From contig CAXIPT010000001.1 in the NCBI GenBank assembly GCA_964030475.1, positions 19,750,516 to 19,814,515 of the forward strand: 64,000 nt of DNA, written 5' to 3'. The position numbers were made by a program, and so were the translations under genes. Positions within the stretch are counted from its first letter, which is position 1. Each line of letters opens with the position of its first letter. The stretch is from Tethya wilhelma. Taxonomy: Eukaryota > Porifera > Demospongiae > Tethyida > Tethyidae. The notes beneath the pieces are model-generated. The model worked only from the letters and a program-made list of their open reading frames with translations. It made no database searches and was not told the DNA's origin. Positions 54,701 to 63,848 of this stretch are shown here, one piece after another.

Positions 54701-55680
54701 GGATCTCTAAAATTGTTCAATTGCTTTTGCACAAAAATTTTGCATTTTTCATTTGCCTCAAATTGTGAAATGTAAACAGCAGTGAAATTTCTAGACTTAG
54801 TTACATGTATGATAGTTAATCTTCTTTTATATTTTATTAGTATTTATAATTTTTTTTGCATAGTCAAAAATCAAAGTTACAAGTTAAAGTCTAACATTAC
54901 AACTTCCACACACACACACACACCCCTCCCCTCAGCTACGAAGCTCTCGACAGTGACGAGGAAGAAGAGAAGGACTCTGGTGAGGAGACAGGAGAAGAAG
55001 ATGACGCCATGGAGACTCAACCGGCCTCGAAGAAAGAGATGGACCCGAAGGACGTGATTGCCAGTGCCTCGGCAGAGATGGATGACGAGTACTCACGAAG
55101 GAAAGGCTCGGAGAAGACGTACTACTCCATTGCTCACGCCCTCAGGGAACCTGTTACCGAGCAACCACAAATGTTGACATTTGGAAGACTCAAACAGTAT
55201 CAGGTGAGTGGCTAAACCACACATAGTGATTTGCCATACACATGCGTCTAGTTACTCAATCAATTTTTGAATCTCTTTGACAAGAATTTTACAGAGGGGA
55301 AAAATCTTTATGAGCATTAAGCAAATCAAGTAGACGCACTAAAGTCCATCTGGTTTGAGAATGCCTCTAGAAAAAACTAATTTGCCACGTAGGAAAAGTA
55401 TTCCATGAATCTCATTGTTTCACTTCCGACAGCATTCTAAAACCAGATGGACTGTAGCTTTAACTGTACACAAGTCACTGTACATACACCTTGTGTGTTT
55501 TTATTTACCATCTCAGATTGAGGGCCTGGAGTGGCTGGTGTCTCTCTACAACAACAACCTCAATGGTATCTTGGCAGACGAGATGGGTCTGGGGAAGACC
55601 ATCCAGACCATAGCCCTCGTCAGCTACCTCATGGAGAAGAAGGGGAACAATGGACCCTTTTTGATCATTGTGCCTCTCTC
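49374..55680 (+). CDS. SMARCA4: BRG1/BRM-type SWI/SNF ATPase, N-terminal half
   Basis: Catalytic subunit of the BAF chromatin remodelling complex. Eight phase-consistent exons: 49374-49466, 49552-50588, 51173-51473, 51762-51935, 53660-53842, 54488-54618, 54936-55203 and 55517-55680 (783 residues). A Gly/Pro/Ser-rich start is followed by the QLQ motif ([19 protein letters not shown], about 109-145) and a low-complexity Pro/Gln/Ser region. Next come the HSA helix that binds actin-related proteins (from about 377, [19 protein letters not shown]), a BRK domain (about 605-650, [20 protein letters not shown]) and the start of the SNF2 ATPase, with the Walker A box DEMGLGKT (about 750) and LIIVPLS. 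The gene then breaks at the N at 55805 and the remaining ATPase and bromodomain are not in the window. Invertebrates usually have one such gene, so BRG1 versus BRM is not decided. Introns carry four different repeat insertions. Confidence 0.95.
50809..51031. mobile_element. MITE of the TACCGTATAGCGGGAAAT family
   Basis: The ends are exact inverted repeats (TACCGTATAGCGGGAAAT). The subterminal sequence repeats TTTCGTATA motifs. It lies in SMARCA4 intron 2. Confidence 0.8.
52061..52337 (+). repeat. Heptamer array (CAGTRYR)n, block 1
   Basis: About 39 tandem 7-bp units: CAGTATA/CAGTATG types at the left end, CAGTACG, CAGTGCG and CAGTGTG towards the right. It lies in SMARCA4 intron 4, immediately left of a TIR element. 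Confidence 0.85.
52338..53391. mobile_element. 1.05-kb non-autonomous TIR element inserted in the heptamer array
   Basis: The left end CAGTCTGCACTACGACCTAC and right end GTAGGTCGTCCTGTAGACTG are inverted repeats, extending inwards through CAATTTTCAGTCACA-like sequence. The interior is AT-rich and has no transposase frame. Heptamer arrays in the same orientation touch both ends. Confidence 0.7.
53392..53573 (+). repeat. Heptamer array (CAGTRYR)n, block 2
   Basis: About 26 units in the same orientation as block 1. CAGTGCG/CAGTACG types lie next to the element and CAGTATA types at the outer right end, mirroring block 1. A (CT)n tract (53596-53645) and the SMARCA4 exon 5 acceptor follow. Confidence 0.85.
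54216..54425. mobile_element. MITE of the TACCGTATAGCGGGAAAT family
   Basis: Same termini as the copy at 50809-51031, with one mismatch at the right end (CTATATGGTA), and a similar TTTCGTATA-rich interior. It lies in SMARCA4 intron 5. Confidence 0.78.
55343..55452. mobile_element. 110-bp MITE, AGTCCATCTGGTTTGAGAAT termini
   Basis: Inverted ends AGTCCATCTGGTTTGAGAAT and CATTCTAAAACCAGATGGAC. It is a shorter relative of the element at 30685-30909 and lies in SMARCA4 intron 7. Confidence 0.7.
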
Positions 55681-55958
55681 GTGAGTTGTGAGTGGGTGGG
55701 TGTGTGCCTATATTTTGTAAAGCTAAGCAGTTTTTTACAAATTCAGTGTATAATTATGTTGGAATCTATTTTTTTTTCGATTTTTCTTCCAGAACTTTGT
55801 CTAANCGCCAGTATTGGAGGTTTGGTAGCAGTTGTAATTGTTGTAGTGTGGAAAAGGATAAATTGTGTAAAATGGTTTTGTCCCTCTTATCCAAGGGGAC
55901 AAGAAATACTAGAGCAATAGAGGTGACCTAACATTCATAATGGTACTGTTGGTGTTAG

Positions 55959-56272
55959 GAATATGAAGAAGAGTGTTCCAAGCTGAAAGTGCTCATGGCT
56001 AGTTTGGAGGAGAACATCAAGTGTTTACTCAAGGAGTACAACAGCAAGAAAAAGGTAGAAGAGTAGTTGATGAGTGTTTGTTTGTTTGTTGTGAGTTTTG
56101 CCTTCCCCTGCCATGTTCTTCCTCACAGATGATTGAAGCCAACCCTCTGATAGAGACAGAGAGACAGCTATTTGTCCATTTCTTCACAGAGCCAACTAGA
56201 CTGAATCAGCTAGTGACAGAATTAGCTAGAAGGGTTGATGCACTGGCAACTGCTGCCATTGGTAGACATTAG
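55959..56272 (+). CDS. HAUS3: HAUS3, C-terminal end (displaced fragment)
   Basis: Augmin complex subunit that promotes microtubule branching in the spindle. Exons 55959-56054 and 56129-56272 encode a coiled coil (KLKVLMASLEENIKCLLKEY) and the family's conserved end (TERQLFVHFFTEPTRLNQLV; compare MEREFYVYF in vertebrate HAUS3), then TAG. The sequence left of the N at 55805 is SMARCA4, so the upstream exons are missing here. A HAUS3 middle fragment lies at about 63203-63848, in the same orientation but downstream, so gene order is scrambled or the gene is present twice. Confidence 0.7.
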
Positions 56273-56418
56273 TATAACATGTACAGGTAAAGTTATAATG
56301 CTTATTAATTTTTTATTGTTAGTGCAAGCGATCTTTTGCATAAAGTGGGCGTGGCTAGGGTGATGCCAAACAAAAATTATCACATGATCTGACAAAAATT
56401 GTATAAGTCAACTGCCAA

Positions 56419-59400
56419 ATGGCCTTCAGAAGTGTTTACAGCCAAAGGGACAATGGTCAGCTGGACGAATTGATCATAGCTTGCAGATATGGACAGCTAA
56501 AACAAGTGAGACATCTGTTAGTACACGAGAGAATCCCAGTAAACCAGGGCTATGAGGAGCCCTGGTATGGTAATGATACCCCACTCTCAGCTGCTGCTGA
56601 ACGTGGAAATGTTGAAGTTATGAAGCTACTGTTTGAACATGGTGCTAAAGCTGATTTTGTTGCTGAAAATAGTTACTCTTGGCAGACCCCATCCACCCCC
56701 CTAATGGTTGCTGCCAAGAATGGCCACTATGAAGCTGCTGAGCTTTTACTGTTGAAAGGGGCCAAAGTAGATCTATGTACAAGAGATAAACTGACTCCTC
56801 TTGAACTAGCTGCTGGAAATGGTCACACCAAGATAGTCAAACTCCTGTTGGATAATGGTGCTGATAAAGAACACTGGTCTTCAGCATTGAGACTAGCATG
56901 TAAGGGAGGTTGTACAGAATGTGCTGAACTACTTATAGACCATGGTTCTGACATCAATCATTGTGAAGGGTATAAAGGTACTCCATTGGCTTGTGCTGTT
57001 AAGAATGGCCACATAGAATGCACTCAACTGTTGTTAAAGAAAGGAGCTAAACTTAATCCTTCATTACTAAGAATGGCTTGTGAAAAAGGTCATTCAAAAT
57101 GTGCTGCGCTTCTTCTAGAATATGGTGCTGACATTAATCACTGTGACAGGTATAGCATTGCAGGTACTCCATTGGCTTGTGCTGTGAAGAATGGCCACAT
57201 AGAATGCACTCAGCTGTTGCTAAAGAAAGGAGCTAAACTTGATCCTTCATTACTAAGAATGGCTTGTGAAAAAGGTCATTCAAAATGTGCTGCGCTTCTT
57301 CTAGAATATGGTGCTGACATTAATCACTGTGACAGGTATAGCATTGCAGGTACTCCATTGGCTTGTGCTGTGGAGAATGGCCACATAGAATGCACTCAGC
57401 TGTTGCTAAAGAAAGGAGCTAAACTTGAGTCTTCTTTACTAATAATGGCTTGTAAAAAAGGTCATTCAAAATGTGCTGCGCTTCTTCTAGAATATGGTGC
57501 TGACATTAATCAGTGTGACAAGAATGAAGGTCACGGTACTCCATTGACCTGGGCTGTGAAGAATCAACAAATAGAATGTTGTAAGCTATTGCTAATGAAA
57601 GGAGCTGACGTACACATACCTGATTCAGTCGACCCTTTATATAGCAACACCTCCGACTTTGACTTCGATTTACTGGGGCTGATGAGAGGCATGGCCACAA
57701 GGGAAAGACATACCTGGTCCTGGAGGCAGGCTGTATACCTCAACTTAGAATTTATAGTTCAACAATTCCTAAAACAAGATACCAACATGCCTGTTCGAGC
57801 CAATGCTCTTTATTTGGCTTGTCAATGTGATCATATTGAAGTAGTAAAAATGTTGATCGAGAATGGAACTGATGTAAACCATTTCCCAGAGAAGGCTCAC
57901 AAAACCCTGTCTGACATGATTAAGAGGAAGAACTTTGACATTGCTAATCTTCTCATACAAAGTTGGGTACCAGTTGATGCTGAAGTGTTATCAAGTGCAA
58001 TCAAATCAAGGAACCCAACCCTCATGAGTGCTGTGAAACATTTCCTAGAAATGAATGATGATCTGGTACAGGTAGCTATAGATGGGTGCTATAATTCTGC
58101 TGAAGTAATTTTACCATATGTACATGATATCAATGTCCGACTCAAATCAGGCAATACAGCCTTGATGGAGGCAGCCAGACGTGGACAAGATTTACATGTC
58201 AAGTTATTATTACATCATGGTGCCCAAGTCAACTTACAAGACCAAAGTGGGAGCACTGCCTTAATGATGGCTGTTAAAAAGAATCACACAAAATGTGTTC
58301 AACAGTTGCTTGAAAGAAAGGATGTTGATTTAAACATACAAGATGATAGTGAACATACTGCCCTATTCTTTGGTGTGAAATCCAATTCTTCTTCTGTAGT
58401 CAAGATGCTTTTGGACAAAGGTGCAAATGTACACCATCAAACACCAGATGGAAATAATGTTCTTCAATATGCTTACCAATGCCACAAAAAGCCTGGCCGT
58501 CGCATAATTCAGATGATAAAGGAAGCACAAGGCAAAATGCCTCATCTTGAAGAGGATGACAAGCCTTCTCAGACAAAAATATTTCAGCTCTTGCTACCTT
58601 CAGCCCAAAAATGGCATGAAATGGGTGAACAACTTAAACTTTCTGACAAAATCTTGAATGCTATTAGTGGTGCTGACAGAGAATGCCTCCGCGAGATGCT
58701 CAGACAATGGTTGTCACAAGTTGACCCTCTTCCTACATGGTCATCACTGGCTGAAGCAGTTGAACCAATCAACTCAAGTATAGCAGAAGAAATTCGTCAG
58801 AAGTACTGTAGCAATGAGGTAAGTCCAGCCAGTGAAACACACCAACCTGATGAGGTCCAAGACACTGTGGAGGAGCAGAAAGAGGAAGCTGAGAAGAACA
58901 ATACTGAAGAGAATGTGGACATTTCAGAGGACAGTGAAGATGAAAGCAGTACACAGAACACTGAAGATCCAAACCTTAAAGAACACTTTGCTGCTGTTAA
59001 GAAAGCTATGGAAGAAAAGGGAACATTGAAACACACTCTATCCCATGGAGTGATGGTTGGTCCTGCTCGATCAGGAAAGAGCTCTCTGATGTCACGTCTT
59101 GCTGGAGAAATGCCTATATCTGACTCACCCAGTACTGGTGTAGCAGAAAAGGTCATACAAGTTGTTGGAGTTCGAAAATCTTACTCTATAGCCCTTGGTG
59201 TTCATGATACCATCTGGTTTAAACTATTGTATGACCAAGAAGCCGTTAGACTGATGAAACTAGCCACACAGAACATCACATCCCAACCACAGCAACCAGC
59301 TACTACCCAACTGACTGATAGTACAGTGATAACACAATCTACTTCCACTTTGATGCAAAGTGAAGTGGAGATTACCTCACCTATGGAGCAGTCCCTTGTC

Positions 59401-61140
59401 AGTGAGCCTCTATCTTCAACTGGACAGAGTGTTACAACTCCATTCTTAAAAGAAGACTACACAGCTCCATACCCAGAAGGATACATACCTCCAATGGAAG
59501 TATTCAAAGCTGCTATTGAAGGCAAAGGCTTGGAGTCCCTTCGTCAACACTTTGAGAATTCTTGGTCCTTTTATCTGACTGACACTGGAGGACAAGTGGA
59601 GTTCCAAGAAGTGATTCCTCTGTTGGTATCTGGGCCGTCTGTGTTCTTCTTCACATTTCGTCTTGATCAAGACCTCAACCAACGATTCACAATTGAGTAC
59701 CATCTTCCTGAAGGTGGAAGGTCAGAGCCATACCAGTCTACCCTGACTGTGGTGGAAGCAATTCTTCAAACCCTCGCCAGTGTAGCTTCAATGGGAACAT
59801 TCACCTACAAAGGTCCACAAGTGAAGAGTGTTTCATTAAAGCCCAAGATGTTCATTGTTGGAACACATAAAGACAAACTCAACCCAGCTATTGCTGATTC
59901 AGAGATCAACAAGATAGACCAATTCCTTCAAAAAGTTATCAAACCCACTTCATATTACAAAGAAGAAATAATTCAATTTGCTAACAAATCACAGCTTATT
60001 TACACGGTCAACAATTTCTCAAAGGATGACTCAGACTTCAAGAAGATTCAGCTAGGTGTTGAACGTATTGTTTTTAACAGTGAGTTCAAAGTTCACTTTC
60101 CCACTCACTGGCTAATCTTCAGTCTTGTTCTTCGACAAGAAATGATCAAAGATAGTATCATCAGTTACAAACAGTGTTTCTCTATTGCCCAAGACTGTGG
60201 CATTACAGACACTGAAGAGCTGGACCATGCACTGTGGTTTCTACATACAAAGATTGGACTAATCCGTCACTTCCCAACACCTGGTCTACAAGAGTTTGTG
60301 ATTCGTGATCCACAAATCCTGTTTGATATGGTCACAAAGTTAATTGTGAACACTTTCACCTTCAAAAATGTAGGTAAAAAACCTTTGAATGAGTTTGAAA
60401 AGAAAGGAATATTCACTTTAGATAAATTCTTAGCACTTCAACAGGAGTCTACTTCCTTGCTTCCGCCAGAGAAGCTCTTACAATTATTAGAAAATCTTCA
60501 AGTAATTGCTCCATTTCAAGAAGAAAGTCAAGAGAAATTCTTCATCCCCTGTGTTCTTGCCCATTCTGAAGAGTGTGAATCTCAGTCGTTACCTCAGAGC
60601 TCAGACATTCCTCCATTGTTGATCACATTCAAGTGTGGCTACTGCCCCAAAGGTCTCGCTGGAGCTCTCATTGTGTACCTCCTCACAAACAAGATAGGGT
60701 CAAGGTTCAAATGGGTGCTGAAGACTGATCAGATTTTTCGCAATCAAGTATCATTTCTTGTCAGCACTTTTAACACCATCACACTCAAGATCCACCCCAC
60801 TTTCTTGGAGCTCATCCATTCTTCAAATAAAAAAACAAATGAAGAAGCAACGAAGAAAATTTGTAACAAGACACGACTCTATATTGAAAGTGGTATCAAA
60901 GAAGTATCATCACTAATGAACTTCACCTCTAATGCTACATCTTCAACCAGTTTCTATTGTCAAAGTTCAGACTGCAATAAAAGCCATCCACCACATCCAG
61001 CTACAAGTATCACTGAAGATGAAGATGGCCAATGTGCACTGTGGTGTAGGAAATCAGGCGAGGTTGAAATCTCGGACCCTCCAGCTGGCTACTCAGTGTG
61101 GCTCAGCCAATCACAAGAAGTTGGTGACNCTAGTTGGTAG
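56419..61140 (+). CDS. Ankyrin-Death-ROC-COR protein
   Basis: An intronless frame of 1573 residues. Ankyrin repeats fill about residues 15-700, including near-identical 62-residue tandem units. A Death domain fits about 724-800 (LLLPSAQKWHEMGEQLKLSD, then LREMLRQWLSQ). An acidic linker follows. The ROC-type GTPase shows G1 GPARSGKSS (about 884), a switch-I-like STGV, G3 DTGGQ (1055) and G4 THKD (about 1147; an NKxD variant). A COR-like region follows (about 1190-1420, ELDHALWFLHTKIGLIRHF and VIRDPQILFDMVTKLI). The plan recalls DAPK1, which has ankyrin, ROC-COR and Death domains plus a kinase; here no kinase is seen and Death precedes ROC. Signalling in stress or cell death is inferred. The last codons follow an N at 61129, so the true C terminus may be lost. 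Neighbours give no functional link. Confidence 0.85.
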   Translation: MAFRSVYSQRDNGQLDELIIACRYGQLKQVRHLLVHERIPVNQGYEEPWYGNDTPLSAAAERGNVEVMKLLFEHGAKADFVAENSYSWQTPSTPLMVAAKNGHYEAAELLLLKGAKVDLCTRDKLTPLELAAGNGHTKIVKLLLDNGADKEHWSSALRLACKGGCTECAELLIDHGSDINHCEGYKGTPLACAVKNGHIECTQLLLKKGAKLNPSLLRMACEKGHSKCAALLLEYGADINHCDRYSIAGTPLACAVKNGHIECTQLLLKKGAKLDPSLLRMACEKGHSKCAALLLEYGADINHCDRYSIAGTPLACAVENGHIECTQLLLKKGAKLESSLLIMACKKGHSKCAALLLEYGADINQCDKNEGHGTPLTWAVKNQQIECCKLLLMKGADVHIPDSVDPLYSNTSDFDFDLLGLMRGMATRERHTWSWRQAVYLNLEFIVQQFLKQDTNMPVRANALYLACQCDHIEVVKMLIENGTDVNHFPEKAHKTLSDMIKRKNFDIANLLIQSWVPVDAEVLSSAIKSRNPTLMSAVKHFLEMNDDLVQVAIDGCYNSAEVILPYVHDINVRLKSGNTALMEAARRGQDLHVKLLLHHGAQVNLQDQSGSTALMMAVKKNHTKCVQQLLERKDVDLNIQDDSEHTALFFGVKSNSSSVVKMLLDKGANVHHQTPDGNNVLQYAYQCHKKPGRRIIQMIKEAQGKMPHLEEDDKPSQTKIFQLLLPSAQKWHEMGEQLKLSDKILNAISGADRECLREMLRQWLSQVDPLPTWSSLAEAVEPINSSIAEEIRQKYCSNEVSPASETHQPDEVQDTVEEQKEEAEKNNTEENVDISEDSEDESSTQNTEDPNLKEHFAAVKKAMEEKGTLKHTLSHGVMVGPARSGKSSLMSRLAGEMPISDSPSTGVAEKVIQVVGVRKSYSIALGVHDTIWFKLLYDQEAVRLMKLATQNITSQPQQPATTQLTDSTVITQSTSTLMQSEVEITSPMEQSLVSEPLSSTGQSVTTPFLKEDYTAPYPEGYIPPMEVFKAAIEGKGLESLRQHFENSWSFYLTDTGGQVEFQEVIPLLVSGPSVFFFTFRLDQDLNQRFTIEYHLPEGGRSEPYQSTLTVVEAILQTLASVASMGTFTYKGPQVKSVSLKPKMFIVGTHKDKLNPAIADSEINKIDQFLQKVIKPTSYYKEEIIQFANKSQLIYTVNNFSKDDSDFKKIQLGVERIVFNSEFKVHFPTHWLIFSLVLRQEMIKDSIISYKQCFSIAQDCGITDTEELDHALWFLHTKIGLIRHFPTPGLQEFVIRDPQILFDMVTKLIVNTFTFKNVGKKPLNEFEKKGIFTLDKFLALQQESTSLLPPEKLLQLLENLQVIAPFQEESQEKFFIPCVLAHSEECESQSLPQSSDIPPLLITFKCGYCPKGLAGALIVYLLTNKIGSRFKWVLKTDQIFRNQVSFLVSTFNTITLKIHPTFLELIHSSNKKTNEEATKKICNKTRLYIESGIKEVSSLMNFTSNATSSTSFYCQSSDCNKSHPPHPATSITEDEDGQCALWCRKSGEVEISDPPAGYSVWLSQSQEVGDXSW

Positions 61141-61890
61141 TTACACTATGGAAACACAGGTGTACAGTTCAAAGTCCAAGTCACTACAAAGGCATCTTTT
61201 ATGGCATTTTTTGGACTGACTAGATATTTTTGCTTATTGTTAGTTATTGATTTATCGCACAAAAAAACAGTTAGCACCATTGTAATCAGCATTAGAAGGG
61301 CTTTCAAATGATACATAGATTGTCATGTTTTAGTCCAAAACCTGACAAACAGAGTTGCTTTGACTTAGAGCACCGCTGTATCAAAATGCACAGTACAGTG
61401 AGTATTGTCATAATGATTGTGGTCCAGGTTAATCAAGTACACTGTACTTTAAATAACAATTTAAAGTAGATATCTTTGAATCCTCTCAGTGTGTTGAATA
61501 CTAAGGGCTTGTACATTCTTGTCCAACCCTCCTAGACTCAAATATGAAGGTGTCTTTTGTGGCCTTTTGTTGGACTGACTAGATATATTCACATATTGTT
61601 GGATAGTGATTTGTTGATTGATTGGGTGAGCGACGTTGACCAAAATGGTGGAAGGCAAAAGAATCAGAGTATGTGTCCTAGAGAAGGAGTATACTGGGTC
61701 TTCAAGCTGTGGGAGTTCCCATTCCAGTTTGCATGCATATGCAAGAGCTAGGTTTGAGGCTTTCGAGCTCCCTGTGGAGCACCAGACAATCTAACTCTGG
61801 TGTCTATCTGTGACCTTCTACTGGCCCTGATCTGTCCCTAATGCAAACGCTGGCTCGTGATGTCCTCCTACTCCCCATCGCCTCAGCAAT

Positions 61891-62496
61891 ATGTGGGTTA
61901 GGCCTAGAAGAAAGAGAAGAAGGAAAAGACGTCCAGCCTCAAAAACTTCTAGTTCCAATGCTGCTGCTACCCGGTTCCCCGACAATAATCCTGTGGCTCT
62001 GGTGACTCTGAGCAAGTCTGACTCTGTTGCTGTAGCTGAACCACCATCTAGTACTGCCAATGAGAACATTAGTGCAGGGTCTGAAGCAACTGAACCTATT
62101 GGAGCAGTTCATGGTGACAAGATTGGGCCCCCTACTGCTGACAATGAACTCCTCAGGTACTTCATGACTCCTCAGACTTGCCTGATACAGATGAGAAAGA
62201 TGCCGATCTAACCACCTGTCCAAAGGAAGATATGCAGTATGTAACAAAGAACAAGGAGGCAGGAATACTGTATAAGAAGAAGGGGCGTGTTTTATGGACT
62301 CCTGTCAAAAGGGTCTTGTCCTCATCTGAATCCGAGAGTGGCTTGAGTGAAATAGAGTTCAACCCTGATGTGAAGATCACATGTGAGAAGGTTGAAGGTG
62401 AACCATACCTTGTTGCGACACACCCATCTGGTGGAGGAGCCCTGTTCACCCCAATTACAGCAAGAACTAGGAAGAAAATCAGACTAAAAAAATTAC
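61891..62496 (+). pseudogene. Unrecognised frame pair with a frameshift, Arg/Lys-rich start
   Basis: One frame runs from 61891 to 62211 (MWVRPRRKRRRKRRPASKTS at its start). A second, overlapping frame from about 62163 continues (PDTDEKDADLTTCPKEDMQY, then RVLSSSESESGLSEIEF) into a MITE at 62494. Composition looks coding, with acidic and Ser-rich stretches, but a +1 or -1 shift near 62150 separates the halves. It could be an exon chain, a decayed gene or part of a mobile element. No family is recognised. The nearby sequences 61255-61345 and 62830-62925 are diverged copies of one repeat (AGAGCTTTCAAATGA core). Confidence 0.3.
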
Positions 62497-62713
62497 CGTA
62501 TAGCACAAAAATTTGGCGGATTTTAATATTGGCGGATTGGCGGTTTCGGTAAAGACTGCCAATATTAAATCCGCCAAATCGTCATTTTTGCGCATGCACA
62601 TATGGAATACGTGTATTGCTGCGTGCGCAAACGCCAAAATAAAATCCGCCAATCATGAAATTTTGGACAATCCGCCAAATTTTATTCCCGCCAATATTTT
62701 GTGCTATACGGTA
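62494..62713. mobile_element. MITE with TACCGTATAGC ends and CCGCCAAT subterminal repeats
   Basis: The ends TACCGTATAGCACAAAAATT and AATATTTTGTGCTATACGGTA-type complement are inverted. The interior alternates TTGGCGGAT and its complement. The outer 11 bases equal those of the copies at 50809 and 54216, while the interior is different. Confidence 0.78.
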
Positions 62714-63132
62714 TAAAATCTTTAAATTGTTTCGTATTGTAATTTAGCTAGCACTTTTATTGTTTTTTGTCACTGCTACCTTAGAACTCTCCCTAGGTGG
62801 AGGCAAAAAAGAAGAAGAAGAAGATTTGTTGTACAAAAAAAGGGTTAGCATCATTCCCATCAGCATAAGAAGAGCTTTCAAATGACATATAGATTGTCAT
62901 GTTCTATAGCTTTGTATCAAACTTTGTTTAGTGATCATGCCTTGCTAGCTGACCATAGCTCAACACATTGTTTATGGCTAGGGTCACAGTGTGCATATGA
63001 ATAATTCATGAGCAATGAAGAGCTAGGAAATCTGCCAGCATCTAACGATAGAACTGAAAAGTGGGACTCCGGACTGTGAACAGCTTAGCTTTGAACAGTT
63101 GCATTTTGCACACAGGGCAATTGCCAGTGATN

Positions 63133-63200
<68 letters not shown>
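63133..63200 (+). repeat. (CA)n microsatellite before a HAUS3 exon
   Basis: About 34 CA units after the N at 63132 lead into the acceptor of the HAUS3 exon at about 63203. 62714-63131 is AT-rich with repeat fragments and nothing else is seen. Confidence 0.85.
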
Positions 63201-63202
<2 letters not shown>

Positions 63203-63206
<4 letters not shown>

Positions 63207-63848
63207 AGACATCAGATGAAGGAGAAGCAGGCCGTGGTGGCTAACCTCAAGGCCCACATCAGTGAGGTGTCTCACTCCAGACTGCCCCCTCTCCTGCATG
63301 GACATGGCCTCACTGCAAGTGACTCAGGTCCTTCATGGAGACTATGACCTCAAGATAGCAAGACAAGACTACTTTACTTCAAAGCAAAAGAAAGTAAGGA
63401 ACAGAAATAGATATACCTTTTTCGACACACGTATTTGGTTACATGTTTCTTTTTTTTGTTGTTTTTTTTATGATATTGTTTTTTGTTTGTTTTTCTTGCT
63501 CATGAAGTCATACTTTTGATGTCATTTGTACTCTAATGTCAGGTGATTGTCCACCTTCAATGTCAACATGGCCGTCAAGAGCTCCTCTCAATGCTCTATG
63601 AGGTGGAGCTACGAAGACACAGAGACACTCACAGACTGTTCTCAGCCACAGAGAAACACCTCTCACAATGGAAGGAAGACAGAGAGAAGAGAATGGTGAG
63701 TTGGAGCCAGCTCTTTGGATGTGTGTCATCTTGTTTCTTCCATACTTGTAGGATGCCATGAAGAGTCCCTCATTCCAGGTGGTCACATCACAGAAACAGA
63801 GCATTGATTCCAGAGACAAATCCTCTCAGAGATTGTGTGCATTACTAG
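63203..63848 (+). CDS. HAUS3: HAUS3, middle part (continues beyond window)
   Basis: Exons about 63203-63393, 63543-63695 and 63752-63848. The key match to vertebrate HAUS3 is VLHGDYDLKIARQDYF (compare VVKGDFDLQIAKQDYY), then LLSMLYEVELRRHRDTHRLF (compare LLQLSYEIELRKHRDIYRQL) and SIDSRDKSSQRLCALL. Coiled-coil augmin subunit needed for spindle microtubule amplification. In the first exon the frame before about 63302 (EKQAVVANLKAHISEV) and the frame after it (SLQVTQVLHGDYDL) differ by one base. An apparent 1-bp insertion in CATGGACATGG would explain this; it may be a sequence error or a damaged allele. The C-terminal exons expected downstream appear at 55959-56272 instead. Confidence 0.82.
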
